Shown here: positions 57,926-64,000 of the stretch, piece by piece | How the letters are laid out: each line of letters begins with the position of its first letter | How positions within the stretch are numbered: the stretch's first letter is position 1 | Source: an uncultured Bacteroidales bacterium | GTDB taxonomy: Bacteria > Bacteroidota > Bacteroidia > Bacteroidales > P3 | Reading direction: 5' to 3' | DNA: 64,000 nt | NCBI GenBank assembly: GCA_946406015.1 | Contig: CAMJJD010000001.1 | Coordinates: 1-64,000 of the forward strand | The notes under the pieces: model-generated | The model's database searches: none | Told to the model about the DNA's origin: nothing | Seen by the model: the letters and a program-made list of their open reading frames with translations, nothing else | Translations under genes and position numbers: made by a program

Positions 57926-58492
57926 TTATTTTATATTTATTGTATCGTTCTCTTTTCCAGGTGCCCTGCGGAGGCCGTTATTGATGGCACGCATCATGTA
58001 CTCGTGAATCACATCATCATACTGTTGTTCGTTGTTGGTGTGGAAGGCGGCTATCCAGCGGAAGGCGCGCGAGGCAATGACGCAGTCGTTGCTGTCGGCC
58101 CCGGGGTCGGCCAGGCGGCTGCCCCACACCTCGGGGTGGTTCGGCGCCGAGGCCCAGGCGTTGAGGCTGTATTCCGGATCTGCCCGGTGGCCGCCAGTAG
58201 CCACCGTGATGGAGTCGATGCGATCCCATTCGGCAAACGTCTCATGCAGCTGGAACTCGTCCAGCAACCACTCCCACCCCTCGTCGGTCAGCGCCTCGAA
58301 GACGGTGACGTCGCAACTAGTGCTGTCTGTGACGGGGAAGTCCTCGACGAAGCCCACGCGCACCCCCTCCACGTCGCGGTAGCGCTGGTAGAGCTCCGAG
58401 CCCTCCGCCTCCGCCGGCCGCTGCCGCCACGCCGTGGCCCCCGCCAGCAGCAGGAGCAGCACCGCAAGGTATATGTAAATGGACTTCTTCAT
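57926..58492 (-). CDS. membrane-anchored protein of unknown function in the sigma-factor cluster
   Basis: This 188-residue protein has an N-terminal hydrophobic segment (YIYLAVLLLLLAGATAW, about 6-22) that could be a signal anchor, with the remaining 165 residues outside the cytoplasm. That part is acidic and Trp-rich (DEGWEWLLDEFQLHETFAEWDRIDSI) and ends HEYMMRAINNGLRRAPGKENDT. No family is recognised. It sits 32 bp upstream of the adhesin start and 33 bp downstream of the putative anti-sigma gene, so all are probably co-transcribed. It may be a partner of the sigma-regulating system or a periplasmic accessory of the adhesin. Confidence 0.75.
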   Translation of the reverse strand: MKKSIYIYLAVLLLLLAGATAWRQRPAEAEGSELYQRYRDVEGVRVGFVEDFPVTDSTSCDVTVFEALTDEGWEWLLDEFQLHETFAEWDRIDSITVATGGHRADPEYSLNAWASAPNHPEVWGSRLADPGADSNDCVIASRAFRWIAAFHTNNEQQYDDVIHEYMMRAINNGLRRAPGKENDTINIK

Positions 58493-58525
58493 CTTAACTC
58501 TAAACTCTTAACTCTCAACTCTCAA

Positions 58526-58870
58526 CTATAAAGTACCCCCCCCATCGGGCCAGAGGCGGGCCACGGCGGGATTGTCGCACGAGCCCAGGGCCGCACAGGC
58601 CCGGTTCACCACCAGCTGCTCCTCGCCCTTGATGTTGCAGAGCACCTGCCGGTCGTCCGTCCGCTGGGGCAACAGCATATACCAGCCGGCCGGCAGCGCC
58701 AGAAGCAGCGCCATGGCCGCAGCCCGCATCGCGTGACGACGAGCGGCGCACCAGGCCCTCACGTCGCCGCCCACCTCGCGCGACAGCCGCCGCACATGCC
58801 CGGCGTCGGCCGCCCGCCGCCGCGCCTGCTCGGCCTCAATCAATTGTAGTATCTCTTTTTCGTCCATCAT
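58526..58870 (-). CDS. putative small anti-sigma factor
   Basis: This 114-residue protein has an N-terminal cytosolic, Arg/Ala-rich helical region (EKEILQLIEAEQARRRAADAGHVRRLSREV), a single membrane helix (about 48-66, AMRAAAMALLLALPAGWYMLL), and about 48 residues outside. This topology, and a position 40 bp after an ECF-type sigma gene, are what is expected of a membrane anti-sigma factor. However, no zinc-binding ZAS motif (HxxxCxxC) is present, so the assignment is inferred from position and topology. The alternative is a structural membrane protein of the cluster. The gap to the sigma gene is filled by a piece of the GTAGTTAAG repeat. Confidence 0.55.
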   Translation of the reverse strand: MMDEKEILQLIEAEQARRRAADAGHVRRLSREVGGDVRAWCAARRHAMRAAAMALLLALPAGWYMLLPQRTDDRQVLCNIKGEEQLVVNRACAALGSCDNPAVARLWPDGGGTL

Positions 58871-58876
58871 AAGTTC

Positions 58877-58917
58877 ATTTGTCTTAACTACTTAACTACT
58901 GTCTACTTAACTACTCT
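58877..58917 (-). repeat. fragment of the composite repeat (GTAGTTAAG block)
   Basis: Reading on the minus strand, GAGTAGTTAAGTAGACAGTA and the following AGTAGTTAAGACAAATG match the start of the composite repeats at 1-60 and 201-245. The repeat supplies the TAG stop codon of the sigma gene (58913-58911) and fills the gap to the next gene. Confidence 0.85.
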
Positions 58918-59408
58918 TTTATCTTAGCTTTCTGTTTCATTTTCTCAATCACTGCGGTGTGCAGCAGGGCGGCTTCGCCGGGGACGAGGCGCAGCAGGTT
59001 GTCGATCTCGCCGTCGGTGTAGCCGTCGAGCACCAACTCCAACACATGGTGTTCCTGCGCGTTGAGGCCGTCCGTCAGACGGTCGATGGCATCGCGGGCC
59101 GCGGTGTCCTCGGCGGCCACATGCAACGCCTCCTCCATCGGCACCGTCTCCACCCTTGGACGCCGCTGCAGGTGCTCGAACACACTGCGGCAACGCACCC
59201 GCACCCATGCCCGCTCCTGGGCCGCCGTAGAACCCTCGCGCAGCGTGTGGCGGTGGTGCCACAGGTGCGCCAGCACCTCCTGCATCAGGTCGGCCGTCCG
59301 CTCGCCGTCGCCGCTGGCATGCCACCAGCAGAGGCTGCGTATCAGCCCCTGGTGGCGCGCCACCAGCGCGTCGAAGTCGCCGTACCGTGATATGTCGTTC
59401 GATGCCAT
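58911..59408 (-). CDS. ECF-type RNA polymerase sigma factor
   Basis: This 165-residue protein has the size and layout of an extracytoplasmic-function sigma factor. Region 2-like sequence FDALVARHQGLIRSLCWWHA and ADLMQEVLAHLWHH (residues about 13-52) carry the conserved Gln-Glu-V-x-x-x-[LI]-W pattern (DAFQEVFIRLW-like). Region 4-like sequence LNAQEHHVLELVLDGYTDGEID (about 114-136) resembles the helix-turn-helix entry, but the GxSxxEIA motif is degenerate (GYTDGEIDNLL). It heads the cluster with the membrane proteins and the 2574-residue adhesin. A 9-bp inverted repeat lies just upstream. Its last codons and stop run into a repeat. Confidence 0.78.
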   Translation of the reverse strand: MASNDISRYGDFDALVARHQGLIRSLCWWHASGDGERTADLMQEVLAHLWHHRHTLREGSTAAQERAWVRVRCRSVFEHLQRRPRVETVPMEEALHVAAEDTAARDAIDRLTDGLNAQEHHVLELVLDGYTDGEIDNLLRLVPGEAALLHTAVIEKMKQKAKIKE

Positions 59409-59438
59409 TGAGTCGCTCTACTGTATATATAATAACCC

Positions 59439-59474
59439 AAATTCCGGGCATGAAATTACAAACGACCGGAATTT
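59439..59474. promoter_or_regulatory. inverted repeat upstream of the sigma gene, possible operator
   Basis: AAATTCCGG (59439-59447) and CCGGAATTT (59466-59474) form a perfect 9-bp inverted repeat separated by 18 bp, centred about 50 bp before the sigma start codon. Half-sites two helical turns or so apart could bind a dimeric regulator. This is inferred from symmetry only. Confidence 0.4.
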
Positions 59475-59599
59475 AACATATTTTATAAAAATATTCTTAT
59501 AGACGAACCAGGCACCTCGTCCGGCTCACCGGCAGTGGCTTTTTATATATTTTTAACATTATTCAGGACTGGGTGCTGCGGTGAGCATTGCGGGCCGGA

Positions 59600-59896
59600 G
59601 ATTGCTAATTAGGTCGCGCACGACCTATTGGCCAAGTGCCTCCCGACCCCTCCGACTCCCCTCCGTAGTCCCTCCGTAGTCCCTCCGTAGTTGGTCCGAC
59701 TGCAGTCGGACAATTTTCGGAGTTTTAACGGAGTTATCGTGGAGAAAATAGCCACCTATATGGTGATTATCAGCACATTAACATCTCTGGCAGGGCGTTT
59801 TACCCCTGTCGGGGGGCAAAAAAAGGGCCCGGGGCACCCCCATGAGGGGTGCCCCGGGCCTAGGGTTGAAATGTCAATTAAATCGTGCGCGATGCA
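59600..59896. mobile_element. MITE-like element, copy 2
   Basis: The left end ATTGCTAATTAGGTCGCGCA and the right end, read inward, AATTGCATCGCGCACGATTT both carry the CGCGCACGA palindrome core. Inside are (TCCCTCCGTAG)n, the dyad GGTCCGACTGCAGTCGGAC, and a 15-bp perfect hairpin GGCCCGGGGCACCCC with loop CATGA (59826-59860). The design is the same as the element at 14621-14911, though the hairpin sequence differs. The rest of the 495-bp gap is AT-rich sequence in which I see no gene. Confidence 0.58.
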
Positions 59897-59903
59897 ATTT
59901 CCG

Positions 59904-61598
59904 TCACTCTTTTCCGGCCCGCAGCACCTCGCCGTGGTCGTCGACTATCTGGCGGTAGAACCAGGCCGGATAGGGCGGCTGCTTGATGCCGGTGACGACA
60001 CCCGTGGGGGTGGTCTTGATGCGGCCGTTCTCGACGGTCTTGATGTTGCCGTCGATGTATTTCATCAGCAGCAGTTGGTCGAGCTGGCGCCAGCGGTGCA
60101 TCATCTCGTGGGCGCGGCGGTGGCTGAAGGAGGTAAGGGTGTGGTTGTCGGCAGTCTCGGTGATGTGCCCCACCTGGCGTACCCATTCGTTCTCAAGCTC
60201 CTGCTGCACGCGTTGCACGTCGACGATCATGGAGTCGTAGCGCAGGTAGCAGAAGTTGGAGACGCGGTTGAAGAGCCAGAAGGCGGCGGTCTCGCTGTAC
60301 TGGCTCATGGAGCCGTTGCCTTCGCGGAAGCAGAGGGGGATGCTGTCGATGGAGCAGAACATGGGGCAATAGACGGTGGAGTAGGTGTCGTCGACGCCGA
60401 ACCAGAGGATGCCACCTACACGGTTGGGCAGCCAGGAGCGGCACTGGGCGACGAAGGAGAATCCCGTCTGCTGGGTGCTGATGGCGCGCTCGTGGACGTA
60501 GCGCTGGCCGTCGACCTCGAAGTCCATCGGGCGCCAGCGGTAGGGGCAATGGAAGGGGCCGGCGCCGACATCCTGCGTCATGTCCATGGGCGTGCCCTCG
60601 AAGTGGTCGCGCATGAGGGCCATGCAGTCCTGCACGGTGAGCTTTCTATTGGGCTTCACCCACAGCGGAAGGCGCTCGGCGGTGGCGTCGCCCATGGCGA
60701 ATTTCTCATAACGCTGCATGCCGTCGGCGCAGCGATTGAACATGGCGTAGACGCGGGCTTCACAGGCACGGAGACCGGAGAAGGTCAAGGGGTTGTAGGT
60801 GTCGGCATAGGAGAAGTCGGCATCGCTGCCGTTGTAGAGACCCTGCTTGCGGGCGAAGGAGGCCACATCGTCGCTGTAGACGCACTCGACCTGCGGCTCG
60901 AAGATGCGCTTGATATGCTTACTGCTGATGGCGGACACAGCACGCTGTGTCCCTACACGCTTTCCACTCTCCCAAGGGAAGGTGGTGATGCGGGCCTGGT
61001 TGGCGTGGCCGCAGATGTAGCCGTCGGGCACGCGGCGCGCCACCCACACGGCACCTTTCTCGAAGTGGCCCTTGCTGGTGATTTCGAATATCCACACCTC
61101 GTCGGGGTCGGCGATGGAGAAGCTCTCGCCGCCGTCGGCATAGCCGTAGGTGGAGACCAGCTCGGCCATCACCTTGATGGCCTCGCGGCAGTTGCGGGCG
61201 CGCTGCAGGGCAAGGTAGATGAGGTTGCCGTAGTCGATACCCTCGGCGTTGCCTTTGTCGAGCGGGCTGATGCCGCCCCAGGTGGTCTCACCCATGGCCA
61301 GCTGGTGTTCGTTGATGAAGCCCACCACGCGGTAAGTGAGGGGCACCTGCGGGATGTCAATCTGGTGCTTCAGGCTGCCGTAGTTGTAGAGGCGGAGCAC
61401 CTCGCCCGCCGGATGGGTGCCGCCGGGGTGGAAGCGCAGCTGGCCGTAGCGCGTGTGGCTGTCGGCGGCATAGGTGATGAAGGTGCTGCCGTCGGCGCTG
61501 GCGCCCTTCGACACGAGGAGGTTGGTGCAGGCCGATGCCGGAGTGAAAAGTGAAAAGTAAAAAGTGAAAAGTGAAAGGATAAGGGCTAGACGTTTCAT
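59904..61598 (-). CDS. secreted peptidase family C69 (dipeptidase A type)
   Basis: This 564-residue N-terminal nucleophile hydrolase is predicted to cut dipeptides outside the cytoplasm. A signal peptide ends TPASA-CTNLLVSKGAS, so cleavage after an A-x-A site exposes Cys24, the expected catalytic nucleophile. AADSHTRYGQL, EHQLAMGETTWGG, WIFEITSKGHFEKGAVWVARRVPDGYICGHANQARI and the WFGVDDTYSTVYCPMF region are typical of C69/U34 enzymes. The hydrophobic core LSLFTFYFSLFTP is encoded by a GTGAAAA-type repeat read in reverse. At about residues 216-221 VGTQRAV is encoded by the 20-bp palindrome at 60933-60952. Both irregularities keep the frame, and the catalytic features look intact. Confidence 0.92.
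   Translation of the reverse strand: MKRLALILSLFTFYFSLFTPASACTNLLVSKGASADGSTFITYAADSHTRYGQLRFHPGGTHPAGEVLRLYNYGSLKHQIDIPQVPLTYRVVGFINEHQLAMGETTWGGISPLDKGNAEGIDYGNLIYLALQRARNCREAIKVMAELVSTYGYADGGESFSIADPDEVWIFEITSKGHFEKGAVWVARRVPDGYICGHANQARITTFPWESGKRVGTQRAVSAISSKHIKRIFEPQVECVYSDDVASFARKQGLYNGSDADFSYADTYNPLTFSGLRACEARVYAMFNRCADGMQRYEKFAMGDATAERLPLWVKPNRKLTVQDCMALMRDHFEGTPMDMTQDVGAGPFHCPYRWRPMDFEVDGQRYVHERAISTQQTGFSFVAQCRSWLPNRVGGILWFGVDDTYSTVYCPMFCSIDSIPLCFREGNGSMSQYSETAAFWLFNRVSNFCYLRYDSMIVDVQRVQQELENEWVRQVGHITETADNHTLTSFSHRRAHEMMHRWRQLDQLLLMKYIDGNIKTVENGRIKTTPTGVVTGIKQPPYPAWFYRQIVDDHGEVLRAGKE
60933..60952. repeat. 20-bp palindrome inside the C69 peptidase gene
   Basis: GGACACAGCACGCTGTGTCC is a 20-bp inverted repeat of the same family as the two at 49993-50056. 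It is translated in frame as part of VGTQRAVSA, in a segment between conserved blocks of the peptidase. Confidence 0.8.
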
Positions 61599-61629
61599 TC
61601 TTTGTAAAGTTTACGGTTTAAAGTTTAAT

Positions 61630-61769
61630 GTTTACAGTTTACAGTTTAATGATTTTTAGGAGATAAGGAGACAGGAGATAAGGAGATAAGACAAATGCTA
61701 CCAGCTCCATCTCAATTTTCAATTTTTGTTTACAGTTTACGGTTTTTCTAGCCGGGCTAGCCTTTCTAG
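61630..61769 (-). repeat. 140-bp perfect inverted repeat, right copy
   Basis: This is identical to the reverse complement of 49348-49487 over 140 bp. Divergence begins abruptly at both ends. The 283-bp gap between the threonine dehydrogenase and C69 genes contains this copy, CTAG array I and a terminator. Confidence 0.95.
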
Positions 61770-61778
61770 ATTATCTAG
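61748..61778. repeat. CTAG 9-bp lattice array I
   Basis: CTAG at 61748, 61757, 61766 and 61775, exact 9-bp steps. The first three sites are in the shared 140-bp repeat; the fourth is unique to this copy. Confidence 0.88.
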
Positions 61779-61817
61779 ATTATTTCACTTTTCACCTTTC
61801 CAAGATGGCTATAGTTT

Positions 61818-61856
61818 AATAAAGAGGCTGGCGCGGTCATGTGATGCGTCAGCCTC
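61818..61856 (-). terminator. terminator of the threonine dehydrogenase gene
   Basis: On the minus strand GAGGCTG-A-CGC pairs with GCG-C-CAGCCTC (a 10-bp stem with one internal mismatch) around a loop of about 11 nt. It is followed by TTTATT and lies 26 bp past the stop codon. Confidence 0.65.
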
Positions 61857-61881
61857 TGTAAACCTTAAACTGTAAACTTTA

Positions 61882-62829
61882 TTACAGCAGTTTCTTCTTG
61901 AGGTTGAGAATCATGTCGTCGGTCATGCGCTCGAGGTCGTACTGGGGGTTCCAGCCCCACTCGTTGCGGGCGCAGGAGTCGTCCATGTTGTCGGGCCAGC
62001 TGTCGGCGATGGCCTGCTTGATGGGTTCGGGCTCATAGACCATCTCAAAGTTGGGGTAGCGTTTCTTGATGACCTCGTAGATGGTCTCGGGACCGAAGCT
62101 CATGGCGGTGACGTTGAAGCTGTTGCGGTGCACCAGCTTGGTGGGGTCGGCCTCCATGATGTCGATCATGGCCTTCTGGGCGTCGGGCATGTACATCATG
62201 TCCATGTAGGTGCCTTTCTTCAGCGGGCAGACGAACTTCTCGCCCTTGACGGCGGCGTAGTAGATCTCGACGGCGTAGTCGGTGGTGCCGCCGCCGGGGA
62301 GGGTCTGGTAGCTGATGAGGCCGGGGAAGCGGACCGAGCGGGTGTCGACGCCGAAGCGGGTGAAGTAGTAGTCGGAGAGCAGCTCGCCGGTGACCTTGGT
62401 GACGCCGTAGATGGTGTTGGGGCGCTGGATGGTGTCCTGCGGGGTGTTGACATGCGGCGTGGAGGGGCCGAAGGCGCCGATGCTGGAGGGCGTGAAGACG
62501 GCGCAGCCGAAAAGGCGGGCCACCTCGAGGCAGTTCACGAGGCTACCGATGCCAACGTTCCAGCCCAGCATGGGGTTCAGCTCGGCGGTGGCGCTGAGGA
62601 TGGCCGCCAGGTTGTAGATGGTGTCGATGTTGTACTGCTTCACGGCAGTGGCAATCTGCATAATCTGTGTGCTGTCGATGCGCTCCACAGGGCCACGCTC
62701 GTAGGGGTCGCCCTTCAGCGGACGCAAGTCGCTGCACACAACGTTAGTGTCGCCATAGATGTCTCTCAAATTACGTGTCAGCTCACTGCCAATCTGGCCG
62801 CCGGCACCGACGATAAGAATTCTTTTCAT
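61882..62829 (-). CDS. tdh: L-threonine 3-dehydrogenase, SDR type
   Basis: This 315-residue NAD-dependent short-chain dehydrogenase/epimerase-fold enzyme probably oxidises threonine to 2-amino-3-ketobutyrate. The N-terminal MKRILIVGAGGQIGSELT binds NAD. NLAAILSATAE, the YGVTKVTGELL motif with catalytic Tyr and Lys, and SVRFPGLISY with GGGTTDYAVEIYYAA are the pattern of SDR-type threonine dehydrogenases found in Bacteroidota. The alternative, a UDP-sugar epimerase, is less likely because of the GGGTTDYAVEIYYAA motif. TACTTTTG (62917-62910, minus strand) is a possible -7 element upstream. No 2-amino-3-ketobutyrate CoA ligase gene is nearby. Confidence 0.88.
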   Translation of the reverse strand: MKRILIVGAGGQIGSELTRNLRDIYGDTNVVCSDLRPLKGDPYERGPVERIDSTQIMQIATAVKQYNIDTIYNLAAILSATAELNPMLGWNVGIGSLVNCLEVARLFGCAVFTPSSIGAFGPSTPHVNTPQDTIQRPNTIYGVTKVTGELLSDYYFTRFGVDTRSVRFPGLISYQTLPGGGTTDYAVEIYYAAVKGEKFVCPLKKGTYMDMMYMPDAQKAMIDIMEADPTKLVHRNSFNVTAMSFGPETIYEVIKKRYPNFEMVYEPEPIKQAIADSWPDNMDDSCARNEWGWNPQYDLERMTDDMILNLKKKLL

Positions 62830-62949
62830 TGTTATCTATATTTAATTCTTAATTCTTAATTCTTAATTCTTAACTCATTGCGCAGCCTATCGCCCCACAA
62901 TGATGTGTACAAAAGTACAAAATAATTTTTATTTGACTGCAATTTCTTT

Positions 62950-63603
62950 CTACCGTTTGGCTTTGAGATGCATCACCAACTCGAGGGTCTGGCAGATGCG
63001 GCCGTTGGTCTCGGATATCTCGCCGCTGCCGTCGACGGTCACCAGGAGGCCCGAGACGCGGTAGTAGTCGAGCACCGGCGTGGTCTGCTGGTCGTAGAGG
63101 TCGAGTCGGTGGCGGATGACCTCCTCGGTGTCGTCGGCACGGCCGCTGACGGCGGCACGTTCATGGATGCGACGCACCAGCTCGTCGCGCGGCACGTCGA
63201 TGGCCACCACGCAGTCGATCTTGCGCTTCAGGCGCCCGAAGAGGAACTCGAGCGTCTGCGCCTGCGAGACGGTGCGGGGGAAGCCGTCGATGATGCAGCC
63301 CTCGGGGCGGTGGGGCTTGCCGTGGCGCTCCACGTCCCACGGGTCGAGGGCGGCGTCGGGGTCGGGCAGCGTGGACCGCAGCTCGAGGGCGCGGCCGAGG
63401 AGCGACACCACGATGTCGTCGCCCACCAGGTCGCCGCGGTTCATGATGGCCTTGGCCCGCAGACCCATAGGGGTCTCGAGCGCCACCTCCTGCCGCAGCA
63501 GGTCGCCCGTGGAGATATGCAGGAAGTCGTACTTCTCCGCCAGCAGCTGCGCCTGGGTCCCCTTCCCCGCCCCCGGCGCCCCAAAGATAACAATATTAAT
63601 CAT
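62950..63603 (-). CDS. adk: adenylate kinase
   Basis: This 217-residue enzyme converts AMP and ATP to two ADP. MINIVIFGAPGAGKGTQA (P-loop), STGDLLR, DGFPRTVSQAQ, and DDTEEVIRHRL are diagnostic. The LID region is short (HERAAVSGRADD) and has no zinc Cys. There is an unusual segment rich in Pro, Asp and His (STLPDPDAALDPWDVERHGK) at about residues 78-97, inserted before the CIIDGFPRT strand; it is not part of the standard fold. Threonine dehydrogenase lies 121 bp downstream, probably with its own promoter. Confidence 0.96.
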   Translation of the reverse strand: MINIVIFGAPGAGKGTQAQLLAEKYDFLHISTGDLLRQEVALETPMGLRAKAIMNRGDLVGDDIVVSLLGRALELRSTLPDPDAALDPWDVERHGKPHRPEGCIIDGFPRTVSQAQTLEFLFGRLKRKIDCVVAIDVPRDELVRRIHERAAVSGRADDTEEVIRHRLDLYDQQTTPVLDYYRVSGLLVTVDGSGEISETNGRICQTLELVMHLKAKR

Positions 63604-64000
63604 AATTAATTCCGTCTTTTAACCAGTATTTAATTAGAATTATTCAAGATTAGTATTATCCAAGCAGACCCATTTCACTGACAAGTGGATGATTCCACGT
63701 AAACTTAGGCCAATCAGGCTGTTGCCAGATATATATGGCTCTTTTTCCACTATAATTCATGCGGCAAATATACGAATTATTCTCCGCATTTTTGCGGAGA
63801 ATATTACGCTTTTTCTCCGCAAAATCTTCTTATCGTCTGAGAATCAGTGATGCAAGAGCAATGGGAAAGACAATATTAATGGTACTTTCTGATATCCCTT
63901 GACGGGGACTGATGGCATTCCCTTCAATGTTGTTTTTGGATTAAAAACAGCATATATCTGTTGTGGCAGGGATTGGGACATCAGGGTACTTTTATGTGAC
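63604..64000. other. AT-rich right edge, no confident gene
   Basis: This stretch is clearly richer in A/T than the rest of the window. It has a 10-bp hairpin TATTCTCCGC/GCGGAGAATA with a 6-nt loop (63778-63803) and a third TTCTCCGC copy at about 63814. A minus-strand frame is open from the window edge to a stop near 63847 (about 50 codons, with LPQQIYAVFNPKTT in it). It could be the end of a gene lying mostly outside. A short plus-strand frame is also open to the edge. Neither shows a motif I recognise. Confidence 0.4.

Noticed and set aside
59904..61598. C69 peptidase as a lipoprotein because Cys follows the signal peptide
   Set aside because: The residues before Cys24 (PASA) fit signal peptidase I, and the -3 position is not Leu/Val/Ile; the Cys is the expected catalytic nucleophile.
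63847..64000. Partial gene on the minus strand at the right edge
   Set aside because: About 50 open codons end at a stop near 63847, but no motif is recognisable, and the opposite strand is also partly open; more sequence beyond the edge would be needed to decide.

Overview
The window looks like chromosome from a GC-rich member of the Bacteroidota, probably order Bacteroidales. The evidence is promoters of the TTTG-N19-TAnnTTTG type, cell-surface proteins with type IX secretion (T9SS) C-terminal domains of both type A and type B, a DUF4290 gene directly upstream of murA, a fimbrillin-like lipoprotein, a short-chain (SDR) type threonine dehydrogenase, and the near absence of Shine-Dalgarno sequences. 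No rRNA, phage, complete insertion sequence or CRISPR array is visible.

Layout. Positions 399-8164 (minus strand) hold housekeeping genes: trmD, a LysM/M23 peptidase, an ABC ATPase, a FecCD-type permease, dapB, eno, rpsT with tRNA-Glu, and a conserved protein of unknown function. The chain eno-dapB-fecCD is coupled by ATGA overlaps. At 8.4-10.1 kb lies tryptophanase with a possible leader peptide. Positions 10.4-39.2 kb (plus) are the most striking part: three giant secreted proteins (about 1363, 2995 and 3897 residues) built from Gly-rich rungs ending in V[F/Y]GGG, presumably beta-solenoids. They are followed by a 69-residue KKxYxxP peptide, a fimbrillin/GLUG lipoprotein and a small outer-membrane protein. 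This run is coupled, with overlaps or very short gaps, into DUF4290, murA, a PHP-family phosphatase and, after a repeat array, purB. Positions 43.6-50.0 kb carry a lipid-type ABC exporter, a T9SS type B protein, a MORN-like protein and nadK. Positions 59.4 down to 50.2 kb (minus) form an ECF-sigma, putative anti-sigma, anchored protein and 2574-residue T9SS adhesin cluster. The right end has a C69 peptidase, threonine dehydrogenase and adenylate kinase, then unassigned AT-rich DNA.

The intergenic DNA is as remarkable as the genes. Nine arrays place the tetranucleotide CTAG on an almost exact 9-bp lattice (about 75 copies), often with dyad symmetry around a central CTAGCCCCTCTAG. Other families are composite microsatellite blocks (about 200 bp direct repeats near 0.2 and 3.3 kb), a 140-bp perfect inverted repeat 12 kb apart, two MITE-like elements of about 290 bp, and 20-bp palindromes. 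Several of these have entered coding sequence in frame: they supply the signal-peptide cores of two exported proteins, two surface insertions in NAD kinase, the linker of an ABC exporter, part of a T9SS sorting domain, and the tails or stop codons of trmD and the sigma factor.

All calls were made by eye from the sequence. Family assignments rest on recognised motifs, and no database search was possible.
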